A stretch of DNA of 64,000 bases from Lachnospiraceae bacterium oral taxon 500 (lineage in GTDB: Bacteria > Bacillota > Clostridia > Lachnospirales > Vallitaleaceae): positions 933,001 through 997,000 of the forward strand of contig CP027241.1 in assembly GCA_002999035.1 (NCBI GenBank). Direction: 5' to 3'. Of the stretch, positions 1-9,226 are shown in pieces; the first letter of the stretch is position 1; each line of letters opens with the position of its first letter. Below the pieces are notes generated by a model. The model saw nothing but the letters and a program-made list of their open reading frames with translations. It was not told where the DNA came from and ran no database searches. Both the position numbers and the translations under genes were made by a program.

Positions 1-627
1 CAAATTTGCTGCCGTACCTGTAGCTGTCCCGCTAACCCATCCATTCATCAGCAAACAATCTATCAAGAGCCAAAATATAACTTTCCAACCCACTTTATTC
101 TTAGAATTTTCTTTCCTCTGACCGGTTATCGCCGCTTGATCAAGTGCGCACATTTGGGAGGCTTTGGAACAAACATAGCTGGCCACAATAAAAATAATCG
201 TAGTAGTCACAATTAAAGGAAGTGCTTGAGGAGTATCTGGCAATCCTTCTTTGGAAATAGATGTCATAAGCCCCATAATGCTGGTAACCGTACCGGAAAG
301 AGTTGTCGTCAACATCAGTCCCAAATTATTCATAATAGTTAAACTGATTACCATTCCGATCGACATCATGCCGCCGCCTAACATAATCTCCCACATCACA
401 TCAGTTTGCTGCCCTATGGCTGTAAAAAGGCCTTCCGGCAGAAGCACAGGTGCTAAAAGCAAAGTAACGCCCCAAACCAAGACAAAGGAAAACATATATA
501 GCATAAATGCAATTCCAATAATTGGATAATCCTTTTTTAGTTTAATGACCTGCATCCAGCTTCCCCACATACTGGCAGCCAGCAAGGTCAAAAAAATCGC
601 TATCGGTGTTGAAAAATAATGCGTCAC
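1..627 (-). CDS. DMT-like multi-pass membrane permease (C-terminus cut by window edge)
   Basis: The frame is open for 209 codons from a GTG start at 627 and runs off the left edge, so the C-terminus is missing. An AAGGGGG-like Shine-Dalgarno sits just upstream, which is why I accept GTG. The visible protein is almost entirely hydrophobic, with about five membrane segments. It begins with a small-residue-rich helix containing MWGSW, reminiscent of drug/metabolite (DMT) and sugar/ureide permeases, then a short KLKKDYP cytoplasmic stretch. A basic loop (TGQRKENSKNKVGWK) separates later helices. It is the last visible gene of the operon with the BMP-type importer, PfkB and SIS genes, so it may move a substrate or product of that pathway. 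The family call is by overall character only; substrate and direction are unknown. Confidence 0.6.
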   Translation of the reverse strand, partial: MTHYFSTPIAIFLTLLAASMWGSWMQVIKLKKDYPIIGIAFMLYMFSFVLVWGVTLLLAPVLLPEGLFTAIGQQTDVMWEIMLGGGMMSIGMVISLTIMNNLGLMLTTTLSGTVTSIMGLMTSISKEGLPDTPQALPLIVTTTIIFIVASYVCSKASQMCALDQAAITGQRKENSKNKVGWKVIFWLLIDCLLMNGWVSGTATGTAANL

Positions 628-688
628 CTCAATTTCCCCCTTACTTTATCACTCAACTTTCCTACTTATCAAAAACACACCAAAATCT

Positions 689-1123
689 TTACTTAAACGA
701 ATAATCAGACTTGCTGCCGGCGTCTATAAAGTTCTGATAGACAGCCTGGATATAGCTATTAAAATCATTCTGATAAGCAACGCTGTGTAAGTTTTCAATA
801 CTGGCAAATAAATAAGTAAAAAAAATAAAGACAATCATCATTCCCAGTAAAGTAAAACCCGCTCGTCGTTTGCAAAACAGCGGAAGATAACGGCGAACTG
901 TTGTATCCGATAAAAAGAAAGCCGGACTTAACAACCAAAGAACCAATATTACTGCACTGAACCGATAAATTATCTGATCATATGCAGATGCCGGAATCGG
1001 GGTCGGAGTTGTCAAACCGAAAAATAAGATAATCAAGTTTAATATATACCATGTCGACGCTACAAGCATTTTCCACGGTCTGCCCGAGCGAAATCCCAAT
1101 ACTTTTTTCCAAGTTTGTTTCAT
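689..1123 (-). CDS. Small hypothetical membrane protein
   Basis: A 144-residue protein with no family I recognise. It has a short basic N-terminus (MKQTWKKVLGFRSGRPWK), then three predicted membrane segments at roughly residues 20-38, 50-71 and 90-108, and a hydrophilic C-terminal tail of about 35 residues rich in N, Y and D. A GAGGAA-like ribosome site precedes the ATG. It lies between the second PfkB-like gene and the DMT-like permease with short gaps, so it is probably co-transcribed. It could be an accessory subunit of the following permease, but nothing in the sequence shows this. Confidence 0.65.
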   Translation of the reverse strand: MKQTWKKVLGFRSGRPWKMLVASTWYILNLIILFFGLTTPTPIPASAYDQIIYRFSAVILVLWLLSPAFFLSDTTVRRYLPLFCKRRAGFTLLGMMIVFIFFTYLFASIENLHSVAYQNDFNSYIQAVYQNFIDAGSKSDYSFK

Positions 1124-1144
1124 GTTCTCGTTCCTCGCATATGT

Positions 1145-2113
1145 TTAAAGCTTTCGTTCCGCTTTCAGTTTTTTTAAAGTTTCCTCCGCTAACTTTCGAG
1201 CATTGGCCATAACTTCTTTGGTATAAAGAGGATATGGCCCCCATTGGGCAGCATTATAGCCACTGGCCACATTCGCCATAACCGCTGCCATGTCTGGAGA
1301 CTCTCCGGAAAAAAGCGCATAAGCCGCCGCCCCAGTCGAACAATTTCCACAGCCAGTTGGATCTGCTGATTCTCCAAAAGGTTTAATCACCGGACAAAAA
1401 TAAGCATTAGCCGGAGTTACGGCATAAGAACCCCTTTCACCTACCCGGTAAAATGTAAAAGGAACTGGCAATTTCTGAAGTTCGTTGATAATAGCGGCAT
1501 CATCTTCTTTAGGCAAATCAAACATGTCGGCCGCTTCGTTATTGTTGATAGACCAAGCATCCGCTATCTCCAGCACTCGCCGAACTCGGTTTTGGACTTC
1601 TTTCCGGCTCATCCCCCAATTTTTTCGATAAACTCCCGCATACTCTATTTCCCACATAATCTTTAATCCGTTCTTTTCCTTGACTTTTCGGAGATTTTCC
1701 CAGACCACCGCATCTAAATTATGTGCCATATAGATACCGCGGATATGGTAACCCCGAGCAGCTTCATCAATATCATCTGCATGCGTCTTTAAAAAACCTA
1801 AATGTTCCAGCGAAAAGCTGGGGGTGGGTTTAAAGGAACCATCCTTATTATATTTCAATGTAAAACGAGTATGCTGCTCCATCTCCACCCGAACGGATTC
1901 CTGAGTCACGCCGTTAGACACCATCCATTTTCCATAGGTATCTTTGTAATCTGCACCCGTTTTACAAACCAGTTTACAATTCGGTGTCCAAATCCGCATC
2001 CCAGACAGCGCATAAAAAGCAGGACCGCCCATGCTCCACTCAGATAGATTCCCACTCTCATCTTCAATTCGATCAGACATAATATTGCCGCAAGCAAGAT
2101 ACTCAACCGCCAT
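1145..2113 (-). CDS. PfkB-family carbohydrate kinase-like protein, copy 2
   Basis: A 322-residue ribokinase-fold protein. The N-terminus has the GGPAFYALSG segment that replaces the usual substrate-binding GG motif, and the C-terminal signature reads DPTGCGNCSTGAA around residue 253. In PfkB kinases the last Asp of the matching motif (GAGD) is the catalytic base; here it is Asn, as in the paralogue at 4540-5487. The two are alike along their whole length (for example KIMWEIE, FRVGERG, VMANVA). A GAGGAGG site 7 nt before the ATG fixes the start, and the upstream SIS gene ends 15 nt away. Known PfkB proteins phosphorylate sugars or nucleosides. Given the Asn, kinase activity here is an inference that needs testing; a binding or altered role is possible. 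Confidence 0.8.
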   Translation of the reverse strand: MAVEYLACGNIMSDRIEDESGNLSEWSMGGPAFYALSGMRIWTPNCKLVCKTGADYKDTYGKWMVSNGVTQESVRVEMEQHTRFTLKYNKDGSFKPTPSFSLEHLGFLKTHADDIDEAARGYHIRGIYMAHNLDAVVWENLRKVKEKNGLKIMWEIEYAGVYRKNWGMSRKEVQNRVRRVLEIADAWSINNNEAADMFDLPKEDDAAIINELQKLPVPFTFYRVGERGSYAVTPANAYFCPVIKPFGESADPTGCGNCSTGAAAYALFSGESPDMAAVMANVASGYNAAQWGPYPLYTKEVMANARKLAEETLKKLKAERKL

Positions 2114-2128
2114 GGAATGTCCTCCTCA

Positions 2129-3298
2129 TTAACGCTCAATTACATCAATTGGTGAAAAATACGTAGGAATGAAAATGGTAGGATCCATGCCACCCCGAAA
2201 CATTGGTTCTCCCAGTGTTGTATGCCGAAAACCGCCAAAAATGGCTCCCGGTAAGTAAGCATACAACTGATTTAAAAATTCCCATCCTTCTGTTGGCAAC
2301 GGCAGCGGACAATAACGTACAGGCACAGTAATACCAATTTCTTCCGGTTTTTTATCACAACAAACCAGAACTTCTCTATCGTCCCGCTTCATCATTGTAT
2401 TAATTGCTGCAGCCATATTAGACACACTTTTATCCCGGCTGTTGACCAGCGCTATACTGGCAATTTCAGACCCGAAACTCATAAAACAGTTGACATGCAT
2501 ATAATTCTCACTGTCTACCACTGAGCAAGGATCACCCGAAAGCTCTACTATTTTGGCCTGAATGAATTTAGCTACCCAGAACATCGGACCATTTCCAAGA
2601 ATTTCAATATATTTCTTGTCCAGCCAATGAATAGCCGCGGCGAAACAAGCCTGATCAATCGTCTGTAATTCTGAAAAAAACCGATCATGATAAATTTGAA
2701 CCTGTTCCCGCAACGGCACCAGCATGGATTCTGTGCTTCGGTCTTCCGCCATAGCCGCAGCCAAAACAATTAAACTAACCACGTTCATATAATAAGTGCG
2801 CAAACCGGCGTTATTGTCTCCGGGCGGACAGTTCAAATAATATAAAATATCAGCTTCCCTAGCCGTTAACGACTTGACACTGCCGGTCATGGCAATAGTG
2901 GTAATGCCATGGCGACGACACTGCCTCAAGGCTTCAATGGTTCGAAAAATCTCTCCAGAAACACTAATAAAGATTGCAACTGTATCTTTTTCATCTGGCC
3001 GGAACGGATAGTGGCGACTAAGTTCAATCGCTTCTACCGCCTCAAACTCTACCTCTGGCAGATAATAAGCAAATGCTTCTTTTACGGCAAAGGCTGCTAA
3101 ATTAGAATCGCCACAACCTGTCGCCCATATCCGTTTCGCCTGACGTACCGCTGGATTTTTTATTACTGCCTGAACCTGAGCTGCGGCTCGGTCAAATTGA
3201 ACCATTGTTAATGGATCCACGTCCATACACTGGGCATAAAAGCTGTCTTGAAAATAAAATTTTCGGTAATAGTTTTCATCGTTTAATCGTTTGTACAT
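2129..3298 (-). CDS. SIS-domain sugar-phosphate isomerase/deglycase-like protein, copy 2
   Basis: A 389-residue double SIS-domain protein of the class that includes GlmS isomerase domains, AgaS and FrlB. The first SIS domain shows TGCGDSN near residue 60, the phosphosugar SVSGE loop near 110 and the PPGDNNAGLRTYY segment near 165. The second half carries DSENYMHV, at the place where FrlB-type deglycases have a catalytic Glu and His. An AGGAGGG site precedes the ATG, and the gene starts 9 nt after the previous SIS gene ends. SIS proteins act on phosphorylated sugars and usually isomerise, deaminate or deglycate them. Pairing with PfkB-like proteins suggests the frlD/frlB logic (phosphorylate, then cleave), but the substrate is unknown. 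Confidence 0.8.
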   Translation of the reverse strand: MYKRLNDENYYRKFYFQDSFYAQCMDVDPLTMVQFDRAAAQVQAVIKNPAVRQAKRIWATGCGDSNLAAFAVKEAFAYYLPEVEFEAVEAIELSRHYPFRPDEKDTVAIFISVSGEIFRTIEALRQCRRHGITTIAMTGSVKSLTAREADILYYLNCPPGDNNAGLRTYYMNVVSLIVLAAAMAEDRSTESMLVPLREQVQIYHDRFFSELQTIDQACFAAAIHWLDKKYIEILGNGPMFWVAKFIQAKIVELSGDPCSVVDSENYMHVNCFMSFGSEIASIALVNSRDKSVSNMAAAINTMMKRDDREVLVCCDKKPEEIGITVPVRYCPLPLPTEGWEFLNQLYAYLPGAIFGGFRHTTLGEPMFRGGMDPTIFIPTYFSPIDVIER

Positions 3299-3307
3299 AT
3301 TACCCTC

Positions 3308-4515
3308 CTATACGTCTTTGCTCCAAATTTGATTACGAAAATCATAACGCCCATTGAAGAAAAACCGTTCGTTTACGGCTGCCTGATATCCAGCTAAAAG
3401 TGCCCCGGGAATAAAATCAATCAACGGAGACATCCAAGGTTCCGGTGCCACAGGAAGCTGACAGAAAACAGGTTTTTCTGTACTTTCTGCGTCTCTTTTC
3501 TCACTTGTAAAATACTCGAAAAAGCTTGCCGGTATATCCAGCTTCTTCGGAGAGACCTCAAATTCCTGCGGTGCTGCATCTGTTACCACCAGAGTCGGAC
3601 GATGCTGTTTCAAACAACCGCCTATCGTATCCCGCATCCGGCTGAAACTGGGATCTGCCGCGTTAATCATAACTACCATGCCATAGGTACTGGGCTCACG
3701 CTGGAAAAAACTGATATGGGCAAATTCCTCAGATGTCGTATGATCACAAAACACACCACCGCATTCAATAAATTTCTGTTCAACAAATTGAGCGGAAAAA
3801 CCTTCGTTCCAATCCGCAATCACCTCAAATTTTTGCAAGTCCTTCATTTTTACCGCCAAATCAAACATTTGATCATCAATTGCATTAATTTTTGCCATGA
3901 AAGAAATCACATAATCGCTAATTTGATCCTTAATTTCGGTAAATCTGCTCTCCGTCAAACTTCCTTTACATAATCCAAGATATGCCCCTACAGCAGAAAG
4001 AGCCACTAAACTGGCATAATAAGAGCGAAGGCCCGGAGTGTTACATCCCTCCGGAGTTTCTACATTGAATACATGAACGGCTACTGCTCCGGCTTTGGAA
4101 TCACTGGATCGGGTAATCAGCAAAGAATGTGCCCCCATTTCATTAGCTCGCTCCAGCGCTTCGGCTGCCTGAACCGAATTGCCACTAAAACTAACCGCTA
4201 TAATCAAAACCTCTTGGGGCTGATAATTCTTACAAATTTTTTTATCCGAATAAAAGCGGCAAAAATCAATAGCGTCCGGCGTATTGCAGGCACGAATTCC
4301 ACTAAGCTGCATCAGCGCGGGCCGCATAGCGCCAGCCGCAGAATAAGAATCTCCGCAGCCAGTAACGATGATTCGTTTAATTCCAGCGGCCGTTCCCGAA
4401 TCCAACATTGCTTCCATTTTTTTATATCAAAACACTTATCCGCCTGAATCTTAGCAAGATCCTTCAAAGCAAATACCTGCTCAGTAATTGAATTGAAATA
4501 CTGCTTCTTATCCAT
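3308..4515 (-). CDS. SIS-domain protein, copy 1; coding frame interrupted by a -1 shift at an A7 run
   Basis: Translation should begin at the ATG at 4515, which has an AGGAGGG site 6 nt upstream. This frame gives MDKKQYFNSITEQVFALKDL and on to DIKK, then runs out of family similarity and stops at 4312. The SIS domain itself (starting MEAMLDSG, with TGCGDSYSAAG, SFSGNSV, PEGCNTPGLRSYY and TSEEFAHI) is in the -1 frame from 4417, whose ATG has no ribosome site and lies just after a TGA in its own frame. Joining the frames at the A7 run gives about 402 residues, and GCGDS then falls near residue 53, close to its place in the paralogue at 2129-3298. A sequencing error, true mutation, transcript slippage or programmed frameshift would all explain this. 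Confidence 0.75.
4417..4423 (-). other. A AAA AAA slippery heptamer inside SIS gene copy 1
   Basis: Read on the minus strand in the frame of the 4515 start, the codons are GAT ATA AAA AAA TGG. The seven A's form exactly the X-XXY-YYZ heptamer used for -1 ribosomal frameshifting (compare dnaX). A -1 slip continues directly as ATG GAA GCA, into the SIS domain. No clear downstream stimulatory hairpin or upstream Shine-Dalgarno-like stimulator is visible. A7 is also a common place for indel errors and for polymerase slippage. Confidence 0.55.
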
Positions 4516-4539
4516 ATTTCCCTCCTAGTTTCCGGCAAA

Positions 4540-5487
4540 CTACAGACCATATTTTGCTTTATAGAAAGCATAAAGCTCCTTTACCTGTGCCTTGGCCTCC
4601 TCTCGGACAGCTTCAAAATCTGGAATCACCCCGAATTGCCTAATATTTTGCCCAGCCGCTACATTGGCCATAACACCAATCATGAGGGGATCATATCCTT
4701 CCACAAAAGCATATAAAGCCGCTCCTGTAGAAGTATTTCCGCAGCCTGTCGGATCCACTACCGGGCCGGGAGCCGGAGCCAGAAGATAAGCCTCTTTCGG
4801 TGTTACCGCATACAGTCCTCGTTCTCCAACGCGGAAAAGCGTAAACTCCACCGGCAATTTTTGCAAGTTTTTTATACAAGCCTCATCACCCTCTACGTTA
4901 AAAAGATTTTGGGCTTCCTGCAAATTAATCGAAAAAATATCTACATACTGACAAGCATATCTAACCTTATCTATAAATTTTAATTGAGCGCTCGGTCCCT
5001 CAATTTCCCACATAATTTTAAAACCATCCCGAGCTTTCACTTGACCCAGCTGCTCCCAAAACACCCGATCACAATTGTGAGCCAGATAAATTCCTTTCGT
5101 ATCTCCTTCGCCGGTAAAAGCCGCAAAATCCGCGGGCGAAGTTTTCATATAGCCTAAATTCTGCATCCATTCACTGACAAACCCCACATCACTAAATTGA
5201 GCCGATCCATAGGTACCGTCCGGGAAATAAGTCAAACTGGTATGATTACAATGATCGCTGACAACTTTTAGCCCTCGCGTTTCAATTTTATTTTTTGCTA
5301 CCCACGGATCAAACAGCGTATGATAGTCTTCCCCCAACCGGCTGCACTGTATGACATCGTCCGTAAACAGTTTAACTCCGCTATACGCAAATGTAGCAGG
5401 GCCACCAATACTTTCACGTCGATGTTTTATGCCATCAGCAAAACAAACCGCATCCAGCATAACATTTCCGCCAATTACATATTTCAT
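4540..5487 (-). CDS. PfkB-family carbohydrate kinase-like protein, copy 1
   Basis: A 315-residue PfkB/ribokinase-fold protein starting MKYVIGGNVMLDAV. I chose the ATG at 5487 because GAGAGGAG lies about 8 nt upstream; the longer frame to 5526 would overlap the permease gene and adds a non-conserved tail. The N-terminal GGPATFAYSG and the C-terminal VVDPTGCGNTSTGAA (near residue 235) match PfkB signatures, except that the catalytic Asp is Asn. It follows the second permease gene by 17 nt and precedes the SIS pair, so importer and enzyme genes look like one transcript. It is a full-length paralogue of 1145-2113. The family would predict phosphorylation of an imported sugar or nucleoside; the missing catalytic residue makes this uncertain. 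Confidence 0.8.
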   Translation of the reverse strand: MKYVIGGNVMLDAVCFADGIKHRRESIGGPATFAYSGVKLFTDDVIQCSRLGEDYHTLFDPWVAKNKIETRGLKVVSDHCNHTSLTYFPDGTYGSAQFSDVGFVSEWMQNLGYMKTSPADFAAFTGEGDTKGIYLAHNCDRVFWEQLGQVKARDGFKIMWEIEGPSAQLKFIDKVRYACQYVDIFSINLQEAQNLFNVEGDEACIKNLQKLPVEFTLFRVGERGLYAVTPKEAYLLAPAPGPVVDPTGCGNTSTGAALYAFVEGYDPLMIGVMANVAAGQNIRQFGVIPDFEAVREEAKAQVKELYAFYKAKYGL

Positions 5488-5503
5488 AGATGCTTTTCTC
5501 CTC

Positions 5504-6484
5504 TCAGGCATTGCTTTTGGATTCAATCATTTTCTTTTGTGCTTCTTCATCCTCGGCCAGCTTACGCTGAGCCTCCTTCAAGCGCCGCTCCTCATCTCTC
5601 GAACGATAAGCACTGACGATAAAGTACAACACAATAATCAGAAGAAAAGGAAGAGCCGATAAAAAATAGGAATCGACAATATAAGGCTTCAAATAATTTG
5701 TAATCGCATAGGCTAAACCAAAAAAGAAACTCATAACCGTCGCTCCTACCGGCATGCCATTACCAATAGTAGCCGCAGCCATTCCAACAAAGCCTCGATT
5801 GGCCGTCATGTTGCGAATAAAAAAATTATTATAGCCCATAGATAAATACATGCCGCCTAAACTGCCGATAGCAGCAGCCAGCACAAAGGCCAAAGTATAA
5901 ATCTTACGGGGATTGATGCCGACAGATTCTACAGCTTTGGGATTTTGACCGGATGCTCGAATTCGCAGACCTAATTTCGTTCGGAATAGCAAGAACCAAA
6001 CCACAAGCACCATTACAAGCGCTATATAAGTAAACAGATTATGACCGGAAATGATTGCTCCTAAAATGGGAATATCCTTGATCAAAGGAATATCAATGTT
6101 CCCCAGCGAAAGGCTTTGAACCACACCCGCCGTGGTATTTTTCGTCCCCGTTGCCAAATAAACCACAAAAACGGTACCGGCAATCAAAGACATGTTCAAA
6201 GAAATAGACATCAGATACAAATCTACCTTCATGACAAAACTGGCAAAGCAAAGGAATAGTGCTAAAACTATCGAACATATCATCCCGCAAAGAATACCCA
6301 GCCACACATTTTGAAATAAAGCGCTAAACATGACTCCCGCCAAAGAAGATGTCAGCATCATTGCTTCAGCTGCCATGTTCAAAAGTCCTGCCTGCTGCGA
6401 AATCGTAGAACAAAGTGCCACAAAAATCAAAGGTGTAGAAATCCGAATCAAGGAGTAGATAAAGTTTGTAATATAAGCCAACAT
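5504..6484 (-). CDS. BMP-type ABC importer permease, second subunit (NupQ/YufQ-like)
   Basis: A 326-residue inner-membrane permease with about eight to nine hydrophobic segments, starting MLAYITNFIYSLIRISTPLIFVALC. It has the family loop LGLRIRASGQNPKAVESVGINPRKIY near residue 190, which contacts the ATPase in branched-chain amino acid/nucleoside-class ABC importers. The C-terminal tail is charged (RSRDEERRLKEAQRK). Its ATG overlaps the stop of the preceding permease by one base (TAATG), so the two are translationally coupled. With the ATPase and the BMP lipoprotein it forms a complete importer; characterised relatives import nucleosides. The exact substrate cannot be read from sequence. Confidence 0.88.
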   Translation of the reverse strand: MLAYITNFIYSLIRISTPLIFVALCSTISQQAGLLNMAAEAMMLTSSLAGVMFSALFQNVWLGILCGMICSIVLALFLCFASFVMKVDLYLMSISLNMSLIAGTVFVVYLATGTKNTTAGVVQSLSLGNIDIPLIKDIPILGAIISGHNLFTYIALVMVLVVWFLLFRTKLGLRIRASGQNPKAVESVGINPRKIYTLAFVLAAAIGSLGGMYLSMGYNNFFIRNMTANRGFVGMAAATIGNGMPVGATVMSFFFGLAYAITNYLKPYIVDSYFLSALPFLLIIVLYFIVSAYRSRDEERRLKEAQRKLAEDEEAQKKMIESKSNA

Positions 6485-7599
6485 TATACCGCATCTCCTT
6501 TCCCAGCTTCCGCTTCTGCCCGACGAGAAATCTCAAAAATGACCTTCCGGCGAAGACCGCCCAAAAACTCTTCCGCCGCAACAAACAAGATAATTACGGA
6601 AGAAAGCATGGTGACCAGTTCAATTGGAATATTAGTATTGGCGTTTAAGACCGCCGCCGCCTGTCGGATATAGGCCATAACAAAAGCTGTAATCGGTACA
6701 TATAACGGTTTTTTCTTAGCCATGACCGCTACCAAGAGGCCATCCATTCCGACATTAGTAAGCATTGACAAAAAATAGGAATCATATAAGCCAAAAACTT
6801 CGACCGCAGCCGCTGCTCCGGCAAACAATCCGCCAATCAGCTGTGCTAAATACATCATTTTTTTCGCATTGATGCCAGAGTAAATGGCAAACAATAAGTT
6901 GTCGCCGCAAATTCGAATTTTAACCCCCAAAGAAGTACGGTAAAAAATAAAAAGACCAATCGCCACACCAAGCAGCGCCACCCAAAAACCGCTCGTGAAG
7001 TTGCTCCCATTCCAATACCGGGTAAACCGCATATTATCAGGATAATTGGCAGTACTTAAGAAAGACACAGTGCGGTCTGTTACGGTCCCTTTTAAAATCC
7101 AAAGGGCAGCATACAAGCAAAACATATTCATAATTGTAGAAGTAACCATTTCATTGGCTCCCAAATGCTCCCGACCAAAGGCCGGAATCATTAAGATAAC
7201 TCCCCCGGTAACCATACAGACAACTACAATAATAACAAGGTTTAGAATTTTAGGCATTCCGGACATAACATTCAGTCCAAAGGTAGTGCCAAACATCATC
7301 AGCAGCACCGGCATAGGGGCCAAATTAATAGCTCCTTCCCCAGCCAAGTTTAACCGGCCGGCAGCATAAATATAACACATTCCCATTCCGGTAAGCATAT
7401 AGGATGCCCATTTAGCCATAACCTGGCCAAAACGACGTTTCGTCATAAAAGGACCAATCATAAAGTTCCGAACAGCCTCGCCGGCATCCGAACCGCTCAT
7501 AGCAACAATAACAACCACACAAATCAAAAACGCAATTACAATGCCCAAAAATACCCGCAGGAACTCAAAAAAGGAATCTACTCTTTCAACTTTTTTCAA
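6484..7599 (-). CDS. BMP-type ABC importer permease, first subunit (NupP/YufP-like)
   Basis: A 371-residue multi-pass permease. After a short charged N-terminus and a first membrane helix (VFLGIVIAFLICVVVIVAM) it has about eight more segments. The cytoplasmic coupling loop TSLGVKIRICGDNLLFAIYSGINAK (near residue 220) matches nucleoside-class permeases such as Bacillus YufP. Its start overlaps the end of the ATPase gene by 4 nt (ATGA). It pairs with the permease at 5504-6484 to form the membrane channel of the importer. Confidence 0.88.
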   Translation of the reverse strand: MKKVERVDSFFEFLRVFLGIVIAFLICVVVIVAMSGSDAGEAVRNFMIGPFMTKRRFGQVMAKWASYMLTGMGMCYIYAAGRLNLAGEGAINLAPMPVLLMMFGTTFGLNVMSGMPKILNLVIIVVVCMVTGGVILMIPAFGREHLGANEMVTSTIMNMFCLYAALWILKGTVTDRTVSFLSTANYPDNMRFTRYWNGSNFTSGFWVALLGVAIGLFIFYRTSLGVKIRICGDNLLFAIYSGINAKKMMYLAQLIGGLFAGAAAAVEVFGLYDSYFLSMLTNVGMDGLLVAVMAKKKPLYVPITAFVMAYIRQAAAVLNANTNIPIELVTMLSSVIILFVAAEEFLGGLRRKVIFEISRRAEAEAGKGDAV

Positions 7600-9146
7600 A
7601 ACAAATCCCCCATTTCTTCTGGCATCATACTTTTAAGGCCCAACATATACTCGCCCAGTTCATCCGTAGTCAGCTTTTTAAGATCGGTAAATTGTGCCGC
7701 AAACCTACCTCTATGCATTACCAAAAGCCGATCTGAAACCTCCATAACCTCATTTAAATCGGAAGAAATCAATAAAGAGCCATAATTTTTTTCCCGAGTA
7801 TAACGAACCAGCAAACGCCGAATCAAGTCTGTGGTTCCGACATCAATTCCACGTGTAGGTTGATTGGCTAAGATAAAATTAGCTCCACTACAAAACTCTC
7901 GGGCAATAATAACCTTCTGAATATTTCCGCCGGACAAAAAACGAACGGATGAACTGCTGCCAGTACAGGCGATTTCAAATTCTTGAATGCAATTATCTAC
8001 AAACTTATTCAATTCTCGTGTATTCAGAAACAGGCCTTTTTTAAATTTTTTATTTTCCAAATAAATAGATGCAATATTATCCCAAACAGATAAGTTAGGG
8101 GCAATACCATACTTCATCCGGTCCTCAGAAATATGAGCCAAACCCAGCTGACGAATTTGCTTGATGCTTTTTCCGGTCGTTTCCGTGCCGTTAAGAATAA
8201 TCTTGCCGTCCGTTCTGGCAAGAAGACCGGAAATAATCTCGGACAGTTCCGTTTGTCCATTCCCCTCAACACCGGCAATGCCAACTACCTCTCCGGCCCG
8301 AACACCAAAAGTAACATCATTTAACACACGTTTCCCGATATCATTCACATAATTCAATTTGTCTACATGAAAAATCGTTTCCTTTGGCTGAACTTGTTCT
8401 TTTTTTATTTCTAAAATCACGTCTCGCTCTACCATCATGCGAGAAAGTGCGACTGCATTCAAATCCTTAATCTCACCCCGACCGGTAACCCTTCCGTGAC
8501 GTAAAACAGTACAACGATCACATAGTTCAATAACTTCTTCTAACTTATGAGAAATAAAGATAATACCATATCCCTGTTCCCGAAGTAATTTTAATTGAAC
8601 AAATAACTCCCGCGTTTCCTGAGGAGTCAAAACCGCAGTCGGTTCATCCAGAATTAAAACACGAGCGCCCCGAATCAGCGCTTTTAGCAACTCTACTTTC
8701 TGTTTATAGCCGACACTAAGATCCCGAATTAAAGCACTGGGGTCAACACTTAACTGATACTTATCTGCAGCTTCTTGAACCATTTGCACTGCTTTTTTAC
8801 TATCATAAACCTGTCCCTGACCAGGTTCCATCCCCAGCATAATATTATCCGCCACCGACAAATTCGGAACCAACATAAAATGCTGATGCACCATACCGAT
8901 GCCCTTGGCAATAGCATCCAACGGATTAGAAATTTTGGTTTCTGCACCATTAATCAATATTCTTCCTTCCTGACAATTTTCATGCCCGAATAGGATTTTC
9001 ATCAATGTCGTTTTGCCGGCTCCATTCTCACCAATTAATGCATGGATTTCTCCTGCATTCACCGCCAAAGTAACATCTTTGTTTGCCATAAAACCATTAG
9101 GGTAAACCTTGGTGATACCCTCCATTTTTAGAAGTTCTTTCGGCAT
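7596..9146 (-). CDS. BMP-type ABC importer ATP-binding protein, two fused ATPase domains (NupO/YufO-like)
   Basis: A 516-residue tandem ABC ATPase. Domain 1 has Walker A GENGAGKTT near residue 39, signature LSVGYKQKVELL near 142 and Walker B VLILDEPTAVLT near 160. Domain 2 has a degenerate Walker A (GVEGNGQTEL), signature LSGGNIQKV and a degenerate Walker B (FILANQPTRGIDVG), the usual asymmetry in sugar and nucleoside importers of this class. The ATG at 9146 has AGGAGGAG 7 nt upstream and starts MPKELLKMEGITK; the longer reading from 9164 adds six residues without support. It drives uptake through the two permeases encoded just downstream. Confidence 0.9.
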   Translation of the reverse strand: MPKELLKMEGITKVYPNGFMANKDVTLAVNAGEIHALIGENGAGKTTLMKILFGHENCQEGRILINGAETKISNPLDAIAKGIGMVHQHFMLVPNLSVADNIMLGMEPGQGQVYDSKKAVQMVQEAADKYQLSVDPSALIRDLSVGYKQKVELLKALIRGARVLILDEPTAVLTPQETRELFVQLKLLREQGYGIIFISHKLEEVIELCDRCTVLRHGRVTGRGEIKDLNAVALSRMMVERDVILEIKKEQVQPKETIFHVDKLNYVNDIGKRVLNDVTFGVRAGEVVGIAGVEGNGQTELSEIISGLLARTDGKIILNGTETTGKSIKQIRQLGLAHISEDRMKYGIAPNLSVWDNIASIYLENKKFKKGLFLNTRELNKFVDNCIQEFEIACTGSSSSVRFLSGGNIQKVIIAREFCSGANFILANQPTRGIDVGTTDLIRRLLVRYTREKNYGSLLISSDLNEVMEVSDRLLVMHRGRFAAQFTDLKKLTTDELGEYMLGLKSMMPEEMGDLF

Positions 9147-9173
9147 TTGTCGACTCCTCCTCAAACGAATAAA

Positions 9174-9195
9174 CGAGCGGCGAAACCGCCGCTCG
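9174..9195 (-). terminator. Intercistronic hairpin between binding protein and ATPase genes
   Basis: A perfect 9-bp GC-rich stem (CGAGCGGCG paired with CGCCGCTCG) with a 4-nt loop, followed on the minus strand by TTTATT. It lies between the abundant binding-protein gene and its transporter genes, where partial terminators or mRNA-stabilising hairpins commonly keep binding protein in excess. Confidence 0.65.
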
Positions 9196-9226
9196 CCCTT
9201 TTAAAAATATTGGCTTATCTACATAC

